A stretch of DNA of 64,000 bases from Lawsonibacter faecis (GCF_014287675.1 NZ_JACOPQ010000008.1:124001-188000), one strand, 5' to 3'. Shown: positions 24,123 to 33,045, numbered from the stretch's first letter. A program made the numbers and translations. Notes: generated by a model not told the origin, from the sequence alone.

Positions 24123-25547
24123 ATGACAAATCAGGAACTTTCCCGCAAGATACTGGAGCTGGTGGGCGGCAAGAGCAATGTCCACAGCGCCACAAGCTGC
24201 ATGACCCGCCTGCGGCTCCAGCTCAAGGACCCCGCTCTGGCGGACATCGACGCCCTGAAACAGACCGAGGGCGTGCTGGGCGTGGTGGAGGACGCCACCC
24301 TTCAGGTGGTTCTGGGCCCCGGTAAGGCCCGCAAGGTCTGCGATCTCTTCGTGGTGGACGCCGGCATCCCCGGCGGCATGTCCACCGACAACAACTGGCA
24401 GGAGAACAAAGCGGCGATGAAGTCCGGCCAGAAGGACAGCCCCATGAAGAAGGCCCTGCGCACCATCGCCAATATCTTCATCCCCATGATCCCCGCCATC
24501 ATCGCCGCCGGCCTGTTTAACGGCATCGCCAGCCTGATGGGCCAGCTCTTCCCCGAGGCCATCGCCTCGGGCACGGGCGTGGTCTTTATCATCCAGACCC
24601 TGTGCTCCCTGTTCGGCGCGTCCTTCCTCAGCTATTTCGCCATCTACACCGGCGTGAACGCCGCCAAGCAGTTCGGCGCCACCCCCGCCCTGGGCGGCAT
24701 GATCGGCGGCATCTCCATCGGCGCCCAGATCGTGACCATCTCCACCCTGCTGGGCCTTTACAATGTGGAGGTTCCCCTGAACTCCATCCTGACCACGGGC
24801 AAGGGCGGCATCATCGGCGTTATTGTGGGCGTCTGGCTCCTCTCCAAGGTGGAGAAATTCGTCCGCAAGCACACCCCCGACGTGCTGGATCTCATCGTGA
24901 CCCCCCTCATCTCCCTGATCGTCGTCGGCACCCTTTACGTCTTTGTCCTCATGCCCGTCACCGGCTTCATCTCCGACGGGCTGGTGTGGCTGCTCTCCCT
25001 GCTGGTCAACTCCACCAACCCCGTGGTGTCCGTCATCTCCGGCTACGTGCTGGCCGCCGTATTCCTGCCCATGGTGCTGCTGGGACTGCACCACGGCCTT
25101 ATCCCCATCTACTCCGTGCAGCTTGAGGCCATGGGCGGTGTTTCCCTCTTCCCCGTGCTGGCCATGGCCGGCGCCGGCCAGGTGGGCGCGGCACTCGCCA
25201 TCCTCATCAAGGCCCGCAAGGTCCGTAACCTGCGCATGGAGAAGACCATCATCGGCGCCCTGCCCGCCGGCCTGCTCGGCGTGGGCGAGCCTCTTATCTA
25301 CGGCGTCACCCTCCCCATGGGCAAGCCCTTCGTCACCGCCGGCCTGGGCGCCGGCTTCGGCGGCGCCTTCGTCATGCTGATGGGCGTCATGTCCATTGCC
25401 TGGGGCCCCTCCGGCCTGGTGGCCATCCCCCTGATGAAGACACCCATGATGATGCTGTACTTCTTCCTGGGGCTCGTCATCTCCTACATCATGGGCTTCA
25501 TCATCACCTGGTTTGGCATTAAGGCGGAAGATGTCGCCAATGCCTGA
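24123..25547 (+). CDS. murP: MurNAc-type PTS transporter, EIIBC
   Basis: Membrane permease of 474 residues that phosphorylates its sugar during import. Residues 1-85 form the EIIB domain with the phospho-cysteine in SATSCMTRLRLQLKD; after a linker, residues about 105-470 form a ten-helix glucose-type EIIC (FIPMIPAIIAAGLFNGI, the GVGEPLIYGVTLP motif, and a GLHHGLIPIY segment). There is no EIIA domain, which fits MurP and the separate EIIA gene nearby. MurNAc or MurNAc-GlcNAc as substrate is inferred from murQ and mupG on either side. ATG at 24123 follows AGGAG; the preceding in-frame residues lack a ribosome binding site. Confidence 0.88.
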   Translation: MTNQELSRKILELVGGKSNVHSATSCMTRLRLQLKDPALADIDALKQTEGVLGVVEDATLQVVLGPGKARKVCDLFVVDAGIPGGMSTDNNWQENKAAMKSGQKDSPMKKALRTIANIFIPMIPAIIAAGLFNGIASLMGQLFPEAIASGTGVVFIIQTLCSLFGASFLSYFAIYTGVNAAKQFGATPALGGMIGGISIGAQIVTISTLLGLYNVEVPLNSILTTGKGGIIGVIVGVWLLSKVEKFVRKHTPDVLDLIVTPLISLIVVGTLYVFVLMPVTGFISDGLVWLLSLLVNSTNPVVSVISGYVLAAVFLPMVLLGLHHGLIPIYSVQLEAMGGVSLFPVLAMAGAGQVGAALAILIKARKVRNLRMEKTIIGALPAGLLGVGEPLIYGVTLPMGKPFVTAGLGAGFGGAFVMLMGVMSIAWGPSGLVAIPLMKTPMMMLYFFLGLVISYIMGFIITWFGIKAEDVANA

Positions 25548-26586
25548 TTCTCTGGGCTTCTCCGTCTATCTCTCGTCCTTCGACCGCGCCCGCCGCGCCC
25601 TGGAGCGCGGCGCCGGGAGCGCTGCCGCGGTGTTCCTCTCCCTCCACATCAGCGAGGAGTTTTCACCCGACTACTGCGCCCGGGCGGAGGCAGCCTGCCG
25701 CTGGCTGGCGCAGGCCGGTTACCGGGTGGTGGCAGACGTATCGGTCAAGACCCTTTCCCAGTTTGGCGAGTCAAATCTTGTCCGTCTGGCCGGGCGGCTT
25801 GGGCTCTGGGCGCTGCGGGTGGACTACGGCTTCTCCGAAAGGGAGATAGCCGCACTGGCCCGGGAGATGCCCGTGGTCCTCAACGCCTCCACCATCAATG
25901 CCGCAGCGGCGGCGCGCATCGCGGAGGCGGGCGGCCTCGTCATGGCGATGCACAATTTCTATCCCCGGCCTGAGACCGGGCTGGACGACGCCTTTCTCCT
26001 GGAGAGCACCCGCTCCCTCCAGGCGGCGGGTATCAAGGTTCTGGCCTTCATCCCCGGCGACGAGGAGCTGCGCGGCCCGCTTCGCGAGGGCCTCCCCACC
26101 CTGGAGCGCCACAGGGGCCTTCCTGTCTCGGCCTGCTTCGCGGACCTGGCAGTCCGCTTCGGCGTGGACGGCGTCTTTGCCGGCGACCCCGGCGTGAGCG
26201 AGGGCGAGCAGGCGCACATCCGCCGCTTTTGCACCGACGGCGTGCTGGAGATTCCGGCGGAGCTGGACGCGCAGCGGAGGGAGCTCTACGGGCGTGTCTT
26301 CACCTGCCGGGCCGACTCCCCCTCCCGCCTGATCCGCTTTGCCGAGTCGAGGGAGTACTCCTGCTTCGGCTCCCGGGTTCCGCCGGGGGGATGCGCGCCC
26401 CGGGTCCGGGGCAGCATCACGCTGGACAACGGCAACTACGGCCGTTACTCCGGCGAGCTTCAGCTCGTCCGTTCCGACCTCCCGGCGGATGGGCGCGTCA
26501 ACGTCATCGGCCGGGTGAAGGAGCCCTATCTCCTCCTGGCGGACTGTGTCCGCAACGGCAGCCGGTTCACGCTGGTTCCCGGCTGA
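25540..26586 (+). CDS. mupG: 6-phospho-N-acetylmuramidase, DUF871 family
   Basis: Cytoplasmic glycosidase of 348 residues of the DUF871 family, to which staphylococcal MupG belongs. MupG cleaves MurNAc-6-phosphate-GlcNAc brought in by the PTS into MurNAc-6-phosphate and GlcNAc. Visible features are the barrel start LGFSVYLSS, LHISEEF, VVADVSVKTL, LRVDYGFS, MHNFYPRPETGL (a strongly conserved family block) and FAGDPGVS, followed by a small C-terminal beta domain (SITLDNGNYGRYSGELQ). The start at 25540 overlaps the murP stop by 8 bases; an ATG at 25531 is an alternative but is only 3 bases from the AAGGCGG site. A strong hairpin ends the operon at 26603-26648. Confidence 0.9.
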   Translation: MPDSLGFSVYLSSFDRARRALERGAGSAAAVFLSLHISEEFSPDYCARAEAACRWLAQAGYRVVADVSVKTLSQFGESNLVRLAGRLGLWALRVDYGFSEREIAALAREMPVVLNASTINAAAAARIAEAGGLVMAMHNFYPRPETGLDDAFLLESTRSLQAAGIKVLAFIPGDEELRGPLREGLPTLERHRGLPVSACFADLAVRFGVDGVFAGDPGVSEGEQAHIRRFCTDGVLEIPAELDAQRRELYGRVFTCRADSPSRLIRFAESREYSCFGSRVPPGGCAPRVRGSITLDNGNYGRYSGELQLVRSDLPADGRVNVIGRVKEPYLLLADCVRNGSRFTLVPG

Positions 26587-26602
26587 CCCCTTCCCACTCT
26601 CT

Positions 26603-26648
26603 GCGGACAGGCCGCGAGATCCCCCACGGGACCTCGCGGCCTGTCCGC
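26603..26648 (+). terminator. Terminator of the murQ-murP-mupG operon
   Basis: A perfect 16-bp GC-rich stem (GCGGACAGGCCGCGAG / CTCGCGGCCTGTCCGC) with a 14-base loop, 16 bases past the mupG stop. The following bases (GTCTCTTGTGCT) are only moderately T-rich. Confidence 0.7.
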
Positions 26649-26734
26649 GTCTCTTGTGCTCTGCGCAATACGGTGTTATCCTAATCATAACCGGCGGAAA
26701 GCTTCCCCCACTCTATCCTGAAAGGACTGCTTCC

Positions 26735-27577
26735 ATGGAGTTTTCTCTCATCGCCCTGGACCTGGACGGCACTGCCCTCCAGGCCGACCACGTCTCCTTC
26801 TCCCCCCGGCTCAGCGCCGCCCTGCTGGCCGCCCACAGGCGCGGGGTGGCCGTGGTGCCCATCACCGGGCGGCAGTTCGCCATGCTGCCCCCAGCCGTTC
26901 CCACCGGCGCGGAGTGGGAGGAGCTGTGCGTCCTCTGCAACGGCAGCGAGGTGCGCCGCCTCGCCGACGGCGCCCTGCTGGATTCCCACTACATGGCCGC
27001 CCCCCTCATCCTGGCGCTCATAGACCTGGCCTGGCGTCTGGACCTGCCGGTGGAGCTCTCGGCCGGCGGGCGCCTCTACCTGACCGGGACGGATTGGGAG
27101 CGCCTGCGGGGAATCGGAGGGCCTCTCGCCTTCCATCTGAATACCATTCTGAGCGCCCGGGGCAGGGCGGTGCCCGACCTGACGGCCCTCTGCCGGGAGG
27201 AGCGCCTCTGCTTCGACAAGGTCAACCTGCCCTACCTCCCCACGGAACGGCGTGCGGAGGTTGAGGCCGCCCTGAGCGCCCTCCCCCTCTCCTTTGCCTG
27301 GTCCAGCCCACGGAGCATTGAGATTACCCACCGTGAGGCCACCAAAGCCCAGGGGCTGCTCCGCGTGTGCTCCCTCCTGGGCGTGGACAGCGCCCGCACC
27401 CTGGCCATCGGGGACAGCGGGAACGACATCCCCATGCTCCGCGCCGCGGGTCTGGGGGTCGCCATGGGGAACGCCCCGCAGGAGGTCAGGGACGCCGCCG
27501 GGGCCGTCACCCTCTCCAACGCTGAGGACGGCGCCGCAGCGGCTGTCGAGCGGTATGTCCTCAAAGAGACGCGGTAA
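26735..27577 (+). CDS. Cof-type HAD-IIB phosphatase
   Basis: Cytoplasmic sugar-phosphate or nucleotide phosphatase of 280 residues. The nucleophile motif is ALDLDGTALQ, motif II is VPITGRQFAML, and motif IV is AIGDSGNDIPMLRAAGLGVAMGNA; a large C2b cap lies between residues about 80 and 190. Substrates of this family vary and cannot be assigned. It is separated from mupG by a terminator but shares the strand, so a role with wall sugars is possible but unsupported. ATG at 26735 follows AAAGGA by 8 bases. Confidence 0.9.
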   Translation: MEFSLIALDLDGTALQADHVSFSPRLSAALLAAHRRGVAVVPITGRQFAMLPPAVPTGAEWEELCVLCNGSEVRRLADGALLDSHYMAAPLILALIDLAWRLDLPVELSAGGRLYLTGTDWERLRGIGGPLAFHLNTILSARGRAVPDLTALCREERLCFDKVNLPYLPTERRAEVEAALSALPLSFAWSSPRSIEITHREATKAQGLLRVCSLLGVDSARTLAIGDSGNDIPMLRAAGLGVAMGNAPQEVRDAAGAVTLSNAEDGAAAAVERYVLKETR

Positions 27578-27611
27578 AGGGGCGGGACTTTATGTCCCGC
27601 CCCTTTACCGC
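27571..27611. terminator. Hairpin between convergent HAD and ywbE genes
   Basis: An 18-bp stem (27571-27588 with 27594-27611) around a TTTAT loop; the HAD stop codon lies inside its left arm. It is symmetrical and has an AAA/TTT step in the stem, but no external U tract. Confidence 0.55.
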
Positions 27612-27646
27612 GCCGCTCCGTCTGCGCAAAGCGAGCGCCGCAAGAG

Positions 27647-27841
27647 CTACTCCAGAATCTCCTGCACGCGCCCCACCTGCCCGTCCTCCAGCATGACCTT
27701 GATTCCGTGGGGGTGAAAGCTGCTCCTGGTCAGCAGCCGCATCACCACGCCCTCGGTGAGTCTTCCGGTGGGCTGGTCGGCCTTCCGTACCACTTGAACC
27801 CGCGCGCCCACTTTCACGTCGGCCCGGTTTTGTCCGTTCAT
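27647..27841 (-). CDS. ywbE: YwbE-family protein (DUF2196)
   Basis: A 64-residue protein starting MNGQNRADVKVGARVQVV and containing the family-defining HPHGIKVMLEDGQVGRVQ. The fold is a small beta barrel; no biochemical function is established that I know of. Its start overlaps the stop of an upstream 46-codon frame as ATGA, which suggests it is read as part of a YlxP-small frame-YwbE operon. Confidence 0.92.
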   Translation of the reverse strand: MNGQNRADVKVGARVQVVRKADQPTGRLTEGVVMRLLTRSSFHPHGIKVMLEDGQVGRVQEILE

Positions 27842-27978
27842 CTCTCAGCACCTCCCCGCTGCGCAGTCTGCAAGCGCATCCTTTCCGCTATTGTCTCCAG
27901 CCGCGGGGGCGGCAGCTCAGCCGGAAGCGCGGCGATATACACGTCGGCCGCAGCCGGGACCTTCTTTCCCCCGCCCAT
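27838..27978 (-). CDS. Small hypothetical protein (46 codons)
   Basis: I do not recognise this frame. It begins MGGGKKVPAAADVYIAALP and ends with a charged tail. In favour of it are an AGGAG site 8 bases before the ATG, a 4-base overlap with ywbE downstream and 10 bases to the YlxP stop upstream, so it fills the operon gap exactly. The segment VYIAALPAELPPPRLETI faintly resembles the start of DUF1801 proteins, so it may be a remnant of one. It could also be only a coupling frame. Confidence 0.5.
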   Translation of the reverse strand: MGGGKKVPAAADVYIAALPAELPPPRLETIAERMRLQTAQRGGAER

Positions 27979-27988
27979 ACCCCTGCTC

Positions 27989-28270
27989 CTACAAAAATTC
28001 AGTTTCCGCGGAGGTAATTTCCGCCTCGGTGTGCGCCGCCGCAAAGTCCTGGATGTGGGCCAGGATGCTGTCGGCCTGGGCGGTCCCGGCGGCGAGCGCC
28101 GCCACGGCCAGTACGATTACCTGATGGGTGTCCTGCTCCTCCGCCTCAATGGCGGAGACGTTGAACTGGTTTTGAATCCGGGTAAGCAGGCTCTTTACCT
28201 CCATCCTCTTCTCCTTGAGGGAGTGGACCCACGGGGCGTAGAGCCTCAGCGTCAGCAGTGCGACCGTCAT
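27989..28270 (-). CDS. ylxP: YlxP-like protein (DUF503)
   Basis: A 93-residue cytoplasmic protein of the DUF503 family. The signature is LRLYAPWVHSLKEKRMEVKS followed by RIQNQFNVSAIEAEEQDTHQ. YlxP in Bacillus lies in the nusA-infB-rbfA region and has been linked with ribosome work; here it is instead with ywbE. The ATG at 28270 starts the conserved MTVALLTLRLY segment; an upstream in-frame start would add 18 non-conserved residues. Confidence 0.88.
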   Translation of the reverse strand: MTVALLTLRLYAPWVHSLKEKRMEVKSLLTRIQNQFNVSAIEAEEQDTHQVIVLAVAALAAGTAQADSILAHIQDFAAAHTEAEITSAETEFL

Positions 28271-28343
28271 TCTTCTCCACCTCTCCTCCGGTTTAGTCTG
28301 CCCTTCCGGCACAGATTGTAACACACAGCCGCCCCGCCGGCCA

Positions 28344-29702
28344 TCATGAATTCAAAAGGCGCTTCTCCGCCCATTTCCGGCTGTGCCAGCGCCAGAGGAA
28401 GAGCCCCGCCCGGATACACTCGTCGCAGGCCATGGCGATCCACAGCCCCTTGAGCCCCATGCCGAAGACCATGCCCAGCAGGATGCTCCCGCCCACGCCC
28501 ACCAGCCAGGCGTCGATGACGCAGATGACGATGGGGAAGCGGATGTCCCCGCAGGCCTGGAGGGCGCGGCACATGGTCATATTCACCGCCCGGCCCAGCT
28601 CCAGAGGAATTTCAATGAGCATAATGGCCTGGGCCAGCTCCAGCACCTGGGGGTCCCGGGTGAAGAGGCTGTAGAGCGGCCGGCAGAAAATTGCCAGCAG
28701 GACGGACACCGCCCCCGAGATGGCGATGGAGGAGACCAGCGTCAGCTTTACCCGCCTGTCCGTCCCCTCAACGTCCCCCGCGCCCATAAGCCGGGCAGCC
28801 ACCACCTGGGCGGCCTGAGAGATGGCCGAGCCGAACATATAGGTGATGTTGGCGAACATATTGGCGTACACCCTTGTGTTGACCACAAAGGAGGCAAAGT
28901 TGTTGCAGACGGTCTGGATGCAGATCTGGGACATGTTGTAGGAGAGGGACTCGCCCCCGGTGGGCACGCCGATGCGCAGAAGGCGGCGCAGCTGGTGGCT
29001 GGGGAAGGGCCTCAGCTCCCGGAGCCGGACCACACGCCCGAATTTCTTCACAAAGAGCACGGCGATGATCACCACGCCCACCACCCGGGACACGCCGCTG
29101 GACACCGCTGCACCGGCCACGCCCATGGCGGGCAGAGGGCCAGCGCCGTTGATCAGCAGGTAGTTGCCGCCGATGTTCAGCAGATTCATGACGACCGATA
29201 CCAGCATGGTCTCCTTCATCATCTGGCTGGAGCGGAAGAAGGCGGTAAAGGTCAGGTAGACTGCCTGGAAGGCCATGCCCGCGCCGATAATCCGCATATA
29301 GAGGCAGGTCTTGGCAAAAATCTCCTCATGGACTCCCATGAGCCGGAAGATGGGCCCGCAGCCCAGGATGAGGACGAGGCTCACAGCCAGGCCGAAAATC
29401 AGGTTCGTGAAGAGGGAGACGCTATAGGTCTGGCTGACGCTCCGCCCGTCCCGGGCCCCGATATACTGGGAGATTAGTATCATGGAGGCGGTGCAGATTA
29501 CCGAGAAGACCAGCAGCAGAAGATTGGTCACCTGGTTGGCGTTGCCGATGGCCCCCACGCCGTTGGGGTCCACCCAGCCCACCATAATCTGGTCCGCGTT
29601 GCCCACCAGCATCTGGAGCAGGAGCTCTATAAAAATAGGCCAGGTAAGCCGCAGGACATTGTTCTCCTGCTTCTTCAGCGGCACGGCGCTTGTGCTTGTC
29701 AT
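28344..29702 (-). CDS. MATE-family efflux transporter
   Basis: Inner-membrane antiporter of 452 residues with about twelve helices, using a sodium or proton gradient to export drugs or metabolites. Typical MATE features are the N-terminal LTWPIFIELLLQMLVGNADQ, the repeat start RIGVPTGGESLSYNMSQI at the second half, and the mid-protein NIGGNYLLINGAGPLPAMGVAGAA. The second half also begins a bundle seen in the NorM/DinF family. Substrate unknown. It is transcribed toward ylxP with 73 bases between, so it may head the ylxP-ywbE operon. Confidence 0.93.
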   Translation of the reverse strand: MTSTSAVPLKKQENNVLRLTWPIFIELLLQMLVGNADQIMVGWVDPNGVGAIGNANQVTNLLLLVFSVICTASMILISQYIGARDGRSVSQTYSVSLFTNLIFGLAVSLVLILGCGPIFRLMGVHEEIFAKTCLYMRIIGAGMAFQAVYLTFTAFFRSSQMMKETMLVSVVMNLLNIGGNYLLINGAGPLPAMGVAGAAVSSGVSRVVGVVIIAVLFVKKFGRVVRLRELRPFPSHQLRRLLRIGVPTGGESLSYNMSQICIQTVCNNFASFVVNTRVYANMFANITYMFGSAISQAAQVVAARLMGAGDVEGTDRRVKLTLVSSIAISGAVSVLLAIFCRPLYSLFTRDPQVLELAQAIMLIEIPLELGRAVNMTMCRALQACGDIRFPIVICVIDAWLVGVGGSILLGMVFGMGLKGLWIAMACDECIRAGLFLWRWHSRKWAEKRLLNS

Positions 29703-29849
29703 GGGGCATCCGCCCTTTCTGTGAGATTCAAAGGTTTTGACATCTCATTATAAGGCAGCCACGGCCAATTTCAATTGTGAGTATTTACGCAAATTGGAGG
29801 CCGCGGGGGTGGATGTTCATCAAGGCGACGAAGGCCCGGGCGCGGCTCT

Positions 29850-29885
29850 CCAAAAAAGAGGGGCCGGGAAAATTCCCGGCCCCTC
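29850..29885 (-). terminator. Intrinsic terminator after aspartate kinase
   Basis: Read on the minus strand, a 13-bp stem GAGGGGCCGGGAA / TTCCCGGCCCCTC with a 2-base loop (effectively a 4-base loop) is followed by TTTTTTGG. It lies 25 bases past the ask stop. Confidence 0.92.
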
Positions 29886-29909
29886 GGCTGCGCCTATTTC
29901 ATTATCGAA

Positions 29910-31136
29910 TCAGTTTCCGCCGCCAAACTCGGAAAAGAACTTGTCGTGGATGACCTGGACGGCCCGGTCGGTGTCGCTGATGTCCACCAGGACGGAGACC
30001 TTGATCTCGCTGGTGGAGATCATGTTGATGTTGACGCCCGCGTTGTAGAGGGCCTCGAACATGGTGGCGGCCACGCCGGGGTTGTTGATCATCCCCGCGC
30101 CCACGATGGAGACCTTGGCAATATTGTCGCTCACGTCGATGTGGTCGAAGCCCAGGTATTCCTTGTTGTCCTCCAGCACCCTCTTGGCCAGCTCCTTGTC
30201 GCCCTTGTGGACGGTGAAGCTGATATCCTTGGTATCGTTTCGTCCGATGGACTGGAGGATAATGTCCACGTTGACCTTTTCCTTCGCCAGCAGGGAGAAT
30301 ATTTTGAAGGCGATGCCCGGAGTATCCTGCAGGCCCACCAGGGCCAGGCGGGCGATATCCTTGTCCTTGGCCACGCCGCTCACATGCGTCTTTTCCACGT
30401 TCTTTACGACCTCCTTGACTTTGGTCCCGGGCTTGCCCGAGAAACTGGAGATGACCTCCATGTTGACGTTGTATCTCTTCGCCATCTCGACGGAGCGGTT
30501 GTGCAGCACCTGGGCGCCGAGGGTCGCCAGCTCCAGCATCTCGTCGAAGGTGATCTCGTCCAGCTTTTTCGCGCCCTGGACGTTGCGGGGATCGGCGGTG
30601 TACACGCCGTCCACGTCGGTGTAGATCTGGCACAGGTCGGCATGGAGGGCGGCCGCCAGCGCCACCGCCGAGGTGTCCGATCCGCCCCGGCCCAGGGTGG
30701 TGACGTCGTCGTAGCGGTTGATGCCCTGGAAGCCGGTGACGATGACGATGCATTTCTTGTCCAGCTCCGAGAGCAGCCGCTCGGTCTCAATACGCTTGAT
30801 GCGGGCGTTGGAGTAGCCGGTGTTGGTCCTGACCCCCGCCTGCCAGCCCGTGAGGGAGACCACCGGATAGCCCATTGCCTCAATGGCCATGGCGCACAGG
30901 GAGCAGGAGATCTGCTCGCCGGTGCTCAGGAGCATATCCATCTCCCGCTTGGATGCGTGGGGATTGATCTCCGCAGCCTTGGCAATCAGGTCGTCGGTGG
31001 TGTCGCCCTGGGCGGAGAGGACCGCCACCACATTGTGCCCCTTGCGGTAGGTCTCGGTGATGATCCGGGCGACGTTGCGTATCTTATCCGCGTCGGCCAC
31101 CGAGCTGCCGCCGAATTTTTGTACGATGAGTCCCAT
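29910..31136 (-). CDS. lysC: Aspartate kinase
   Basis: First enzyme of the aspartate family pathway, phosphorylating aspartate. The protein has 408 residues, as in Bacillus LysC-type kinases: catalytic domain about 1-240 (VQKFGGSSVADADKI, FQGINRYDDVTTLGRGGSDT) and two ACT domains about 260-400 (ALVGLQDTPGIAFKIFSLLA, VSIVGAGMINNPGVAATMFE) for feedback by lysine or threonine. An internal start for a separate beta subunit, as seen in Bacillus, was not assessed. It follows hom by 169 bases on the same strand, in an ACT protein-hom-ask group that points to threonine/methionine synthesis. Confidence 0.95.
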   Translation of the reverse strand: MGLIVQKFGGSSVADADKIRNVARIITETYRKGHNVVAVLSAQGDTTDDLIAKAAEINPHASKREMDMLLSTGEQISCSLCAMAIEAMGYPVVSLTGWQAGVRTNTGYSNARIKRIETERLLSELDKKCIVIVTGFQGINRYDDVTTLGRGGSDTSAVALAAALHADLCQIYTDVDGVYTADPRNVQGAKKLDEITFDEMLELATLGAQVLHNRSVEMAKRYNVNMEVISSFSGKPGTKVKEVVKNVEKTHVSGVAKDKDIARLALVGLQDTPGIAFKIFSLLAKEKVNVDIILQSIGRNDTKDISFTVHKGDKELAKRVLEDNKEYLGFDHIDVSDNIAKVSIVGAGMINNPGVAATMFEALYNAGVNINMISTSEIKVSVLVDISDTDRAVQVIHDKFFSEFGGGN

Positions 31137-31305
31137 GTATATGTACCCCCAATAAGGTGAATCTGAAAGAACGTGCAGGGACCTGGCGGCTCTGTCGGGG
31201 CTAACTGCCCGGCATGACGGACAAAGCGGTCACGTCCCTGCTCCGGTATATGGCCTCCGCGCAGGCGGAGCCCCAACTCATACTATGCCGCTGCGCCCGC
31301 TGCCG

Positions 31306-32517
31306 TTAGTCCAGGATCCGGATGACGGACAGCGCTTTCATCCCGGCCAGCTTCCCATCCAGCGCGGGGCGGGTCATGGCGGCCGTCAGGAAGGCGGTCT
31401 CCCCCGCAGGCGCGCCGGAGCGGGCCAGGAAATCCACCTCGCCGAAGGCGGCGCGGACCGCGTCGGTCCCCGCCTCGGCCCGGACGTACCAGGCGCTCTC
31501 CAGGCCGTCGGGGGGGGTGGTCACGTCGTCTCCGCCGGGACCCCAGCTCATATACTTACGGGTCTTCAGGTGTTTGGCGGCGTCCATCACGTCGGCCACC
31601 ACAGCGCTGGCGGTGGGCAGCTTGCCCGCGCCGGGGCCGTAGAACATCACATCCCCGATGGCGTCGCCCTTGACCGTGATGGCGTTGAAGACCGCCTCCA
31701 CGCTGGCCAGGGGGGCGGAGCCGTCCACCAGATGGGGGGCCACATAGGCCATGACCCTGCCGTCCTCCCGCCGGATGGCCCGGCCCAGGAGCTTCACCTT
31801 CCGGCCGCAGGCGTCGGCGTAGGCCACATCGGCCAGGGTCACCCTGGTGATGCCCTCGGTGGGCACCTGGCCGGGGTAGATGTGCCGCCCGAAGGCCAGA
31901 GAGCCCAGAATGCAGATCTTCCGGCAGGCGTCGTGACCCTCGATGTCGGCGGTGGGGTCCTGCTCGGCGTAGCCGTTTTGCTGGGCCTCCTTGAGCGCGG
32001 CGTCAAAGGAGAGTCCGGCCTTAATCATCCGGGTGAGGATATAGTTGGTGGTGCCGTTGAGAATGCCGCAGATCTCGGTAAGCTCGTTGGCCGCCAGGCA
32101 CTGGCTCAGGGGGCGGATGATGGGGATGCCGCCGCCCACGCTGGCCTCGAAAAGGTAGCTCACGTCGTGCTCCTTGGCAAGCTGCATCAGGTCGTAGCCG
32201 TGGGTCGCCACCAGCTCCTTGTTGGACGTCACCACGCTCTTCCCCGCCCTGAGGGCCCGCTCGGTGAACTCCTTGGCAATCCGCGCGCCGCCGATGGTCT
32301 CCACCACCACGTTGATCTCGGGGTCGTTCTCAATCAGGGCAAAATCGTGGATGATCTTATCGCCGAAGGGGCTGTCGGGGAAATCCCGCACGTCCAGGAT
32401 ATACTTGAGCTGGACGCTGTTGTGGACCTTCTCCTCAATGTGGGCGTTGTTCTTGGTCAGAACCTCGGCCACGCCGGAGCCCACCGTGCCGAAGCCCAGG
32501 ATCGCTACCTTAACCAT
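31306..32517 (-). CDS. hom: Homoserine dehydrogenase
   Basis: NAD(P)H-dependent enzyme of 403 residues reducing aspartate semialdehyde to homoserine. The dinucleotide fold is VAILGFGTVGSGVAEVL; the catalytic block shows VTSNKELVATHG, EASVGGGIPIIRPL and GILNGTTNYILTRM, and the substrate motif GYAEQDPTADIEGHDA is intact. A C-terminal ACT domain is short or degenerate: the last 60 residues end ALSVIRILD. The separate ACT protein encoded just upstream may supply regulation. Start ATG at 32517 follows GGAGAGAGGA. Confidence 0.95.
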   Translation of the reverse strand: MVKVAILGFGTVGSGVAEVLTKNNAHIEEKVHNSVQLKYILDVRDFPDSPFGDKIIHDFALIENDPEINVVVETIGGARIAKEFTERALRAGKSVVTSNKELVATHGYDLMQLAKEHDVSYLFEASVGGGIPIIRPLSQCLAANELTEICGILNGTTNYILTRMIKAGLSFDAALKEAQQNGYAEQDPTADIEGHDACRKICILGSLAFGRHIYPGQVPTEGITRVTLADVAYADACGRKVKLLGRAIRREDGRVMAYVAPHLVDGSAPLASVEAVFNAITVKGDAIGDVMFYGPGAGKLPTASAVVADVMDAAKHLKTRKYMSWGPGGDDVTTPPDGLESAWYVRAEAGTDAVRAAFGEVDFLARSGAPAGETAFLTAAMTRPALDGKLAGMKALSVIRILD

Positions 32518-32604
32518 GTTCCTCTCTCCTCTGTCAAACCGCCGCAGGCGATTTTAAATTAGATTCGTTTAAAGGGCGCATGAGCCGCCCCCCGGAGTCG
32601 GGCC

Positions 32605-33045
32605 TCAGCCCGCCAGGATCTCGCAGCGGACCACGCCCTCCTGGGCGGCCACCCGGTTCATCAGATCCTCCACCGGCTCCTCCAGCCCGGAGGTCTCCGC
32701 GCCGATGGTCACAGCGGCGCAGCCGCTGGTGGGAATGCCCTGGTTGATGGTGAGAATATTCCCACCCGTCCGGGCAAAGATATTCAGGACCGAGGAGAGC
32801 ACCCCCGGCTCATCCTTCAGCATGATCTGGAAGGTCACGATGCGCCCGTGGAGCATATCGTTGAAGGGGCGCACCGCATCCTTATATTTATAAAAGGCGC
32901 TGCGGCTGATCCCCGCCACCTTCGTGGCCTGGTTCACCGTGGACGCCTCGCCGGTCTCCAGCATACGCTTGGCCTCGGCCACCTTGAGGAAGACCTCCGG
33001 CAGGGCCTCGGCCTCCACGATAAAGTATTTAGGTTTCTTTGACAT
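32605..33045 (-). CDS. ACT-domain regulator (UPF0735/PheB-like)
   Basis: A 146-residue protein with an N-terminal helix-turn-helix-like segment (TVNQATKVAGISRSAFYKYK) and a C-terminal ACT domain (FQIMLKDEPGVLSSVLNIFA, ILTINQGIPTSG). This matches the UPF0735/PheB family, often found next to hom in Firmicutes and thought to bind an amino acid and tune the operon. The start at 33045 (MSKKPKYFIVEAEALP) follows GGGAG by 8 bases; the longer upstream frame is not conserved. It is the first gene of the ACT-hom-ask operon with a promoter at 33110-33138. Confidence 0.9.
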   Translation of the reverse strand: MSKKPKYFIVEAEALPEVFLKVAEAKRMLETGEASTVNQATKVAGISRSAFYKYKDAVRPFNDMLHGRIVTFQIMLKDEPGVLSSVLNIFARTGGNILTINQGIPTSGCAAVTIGAETSGLEEPVEDLMNRVAAQEGVVRCEILAG

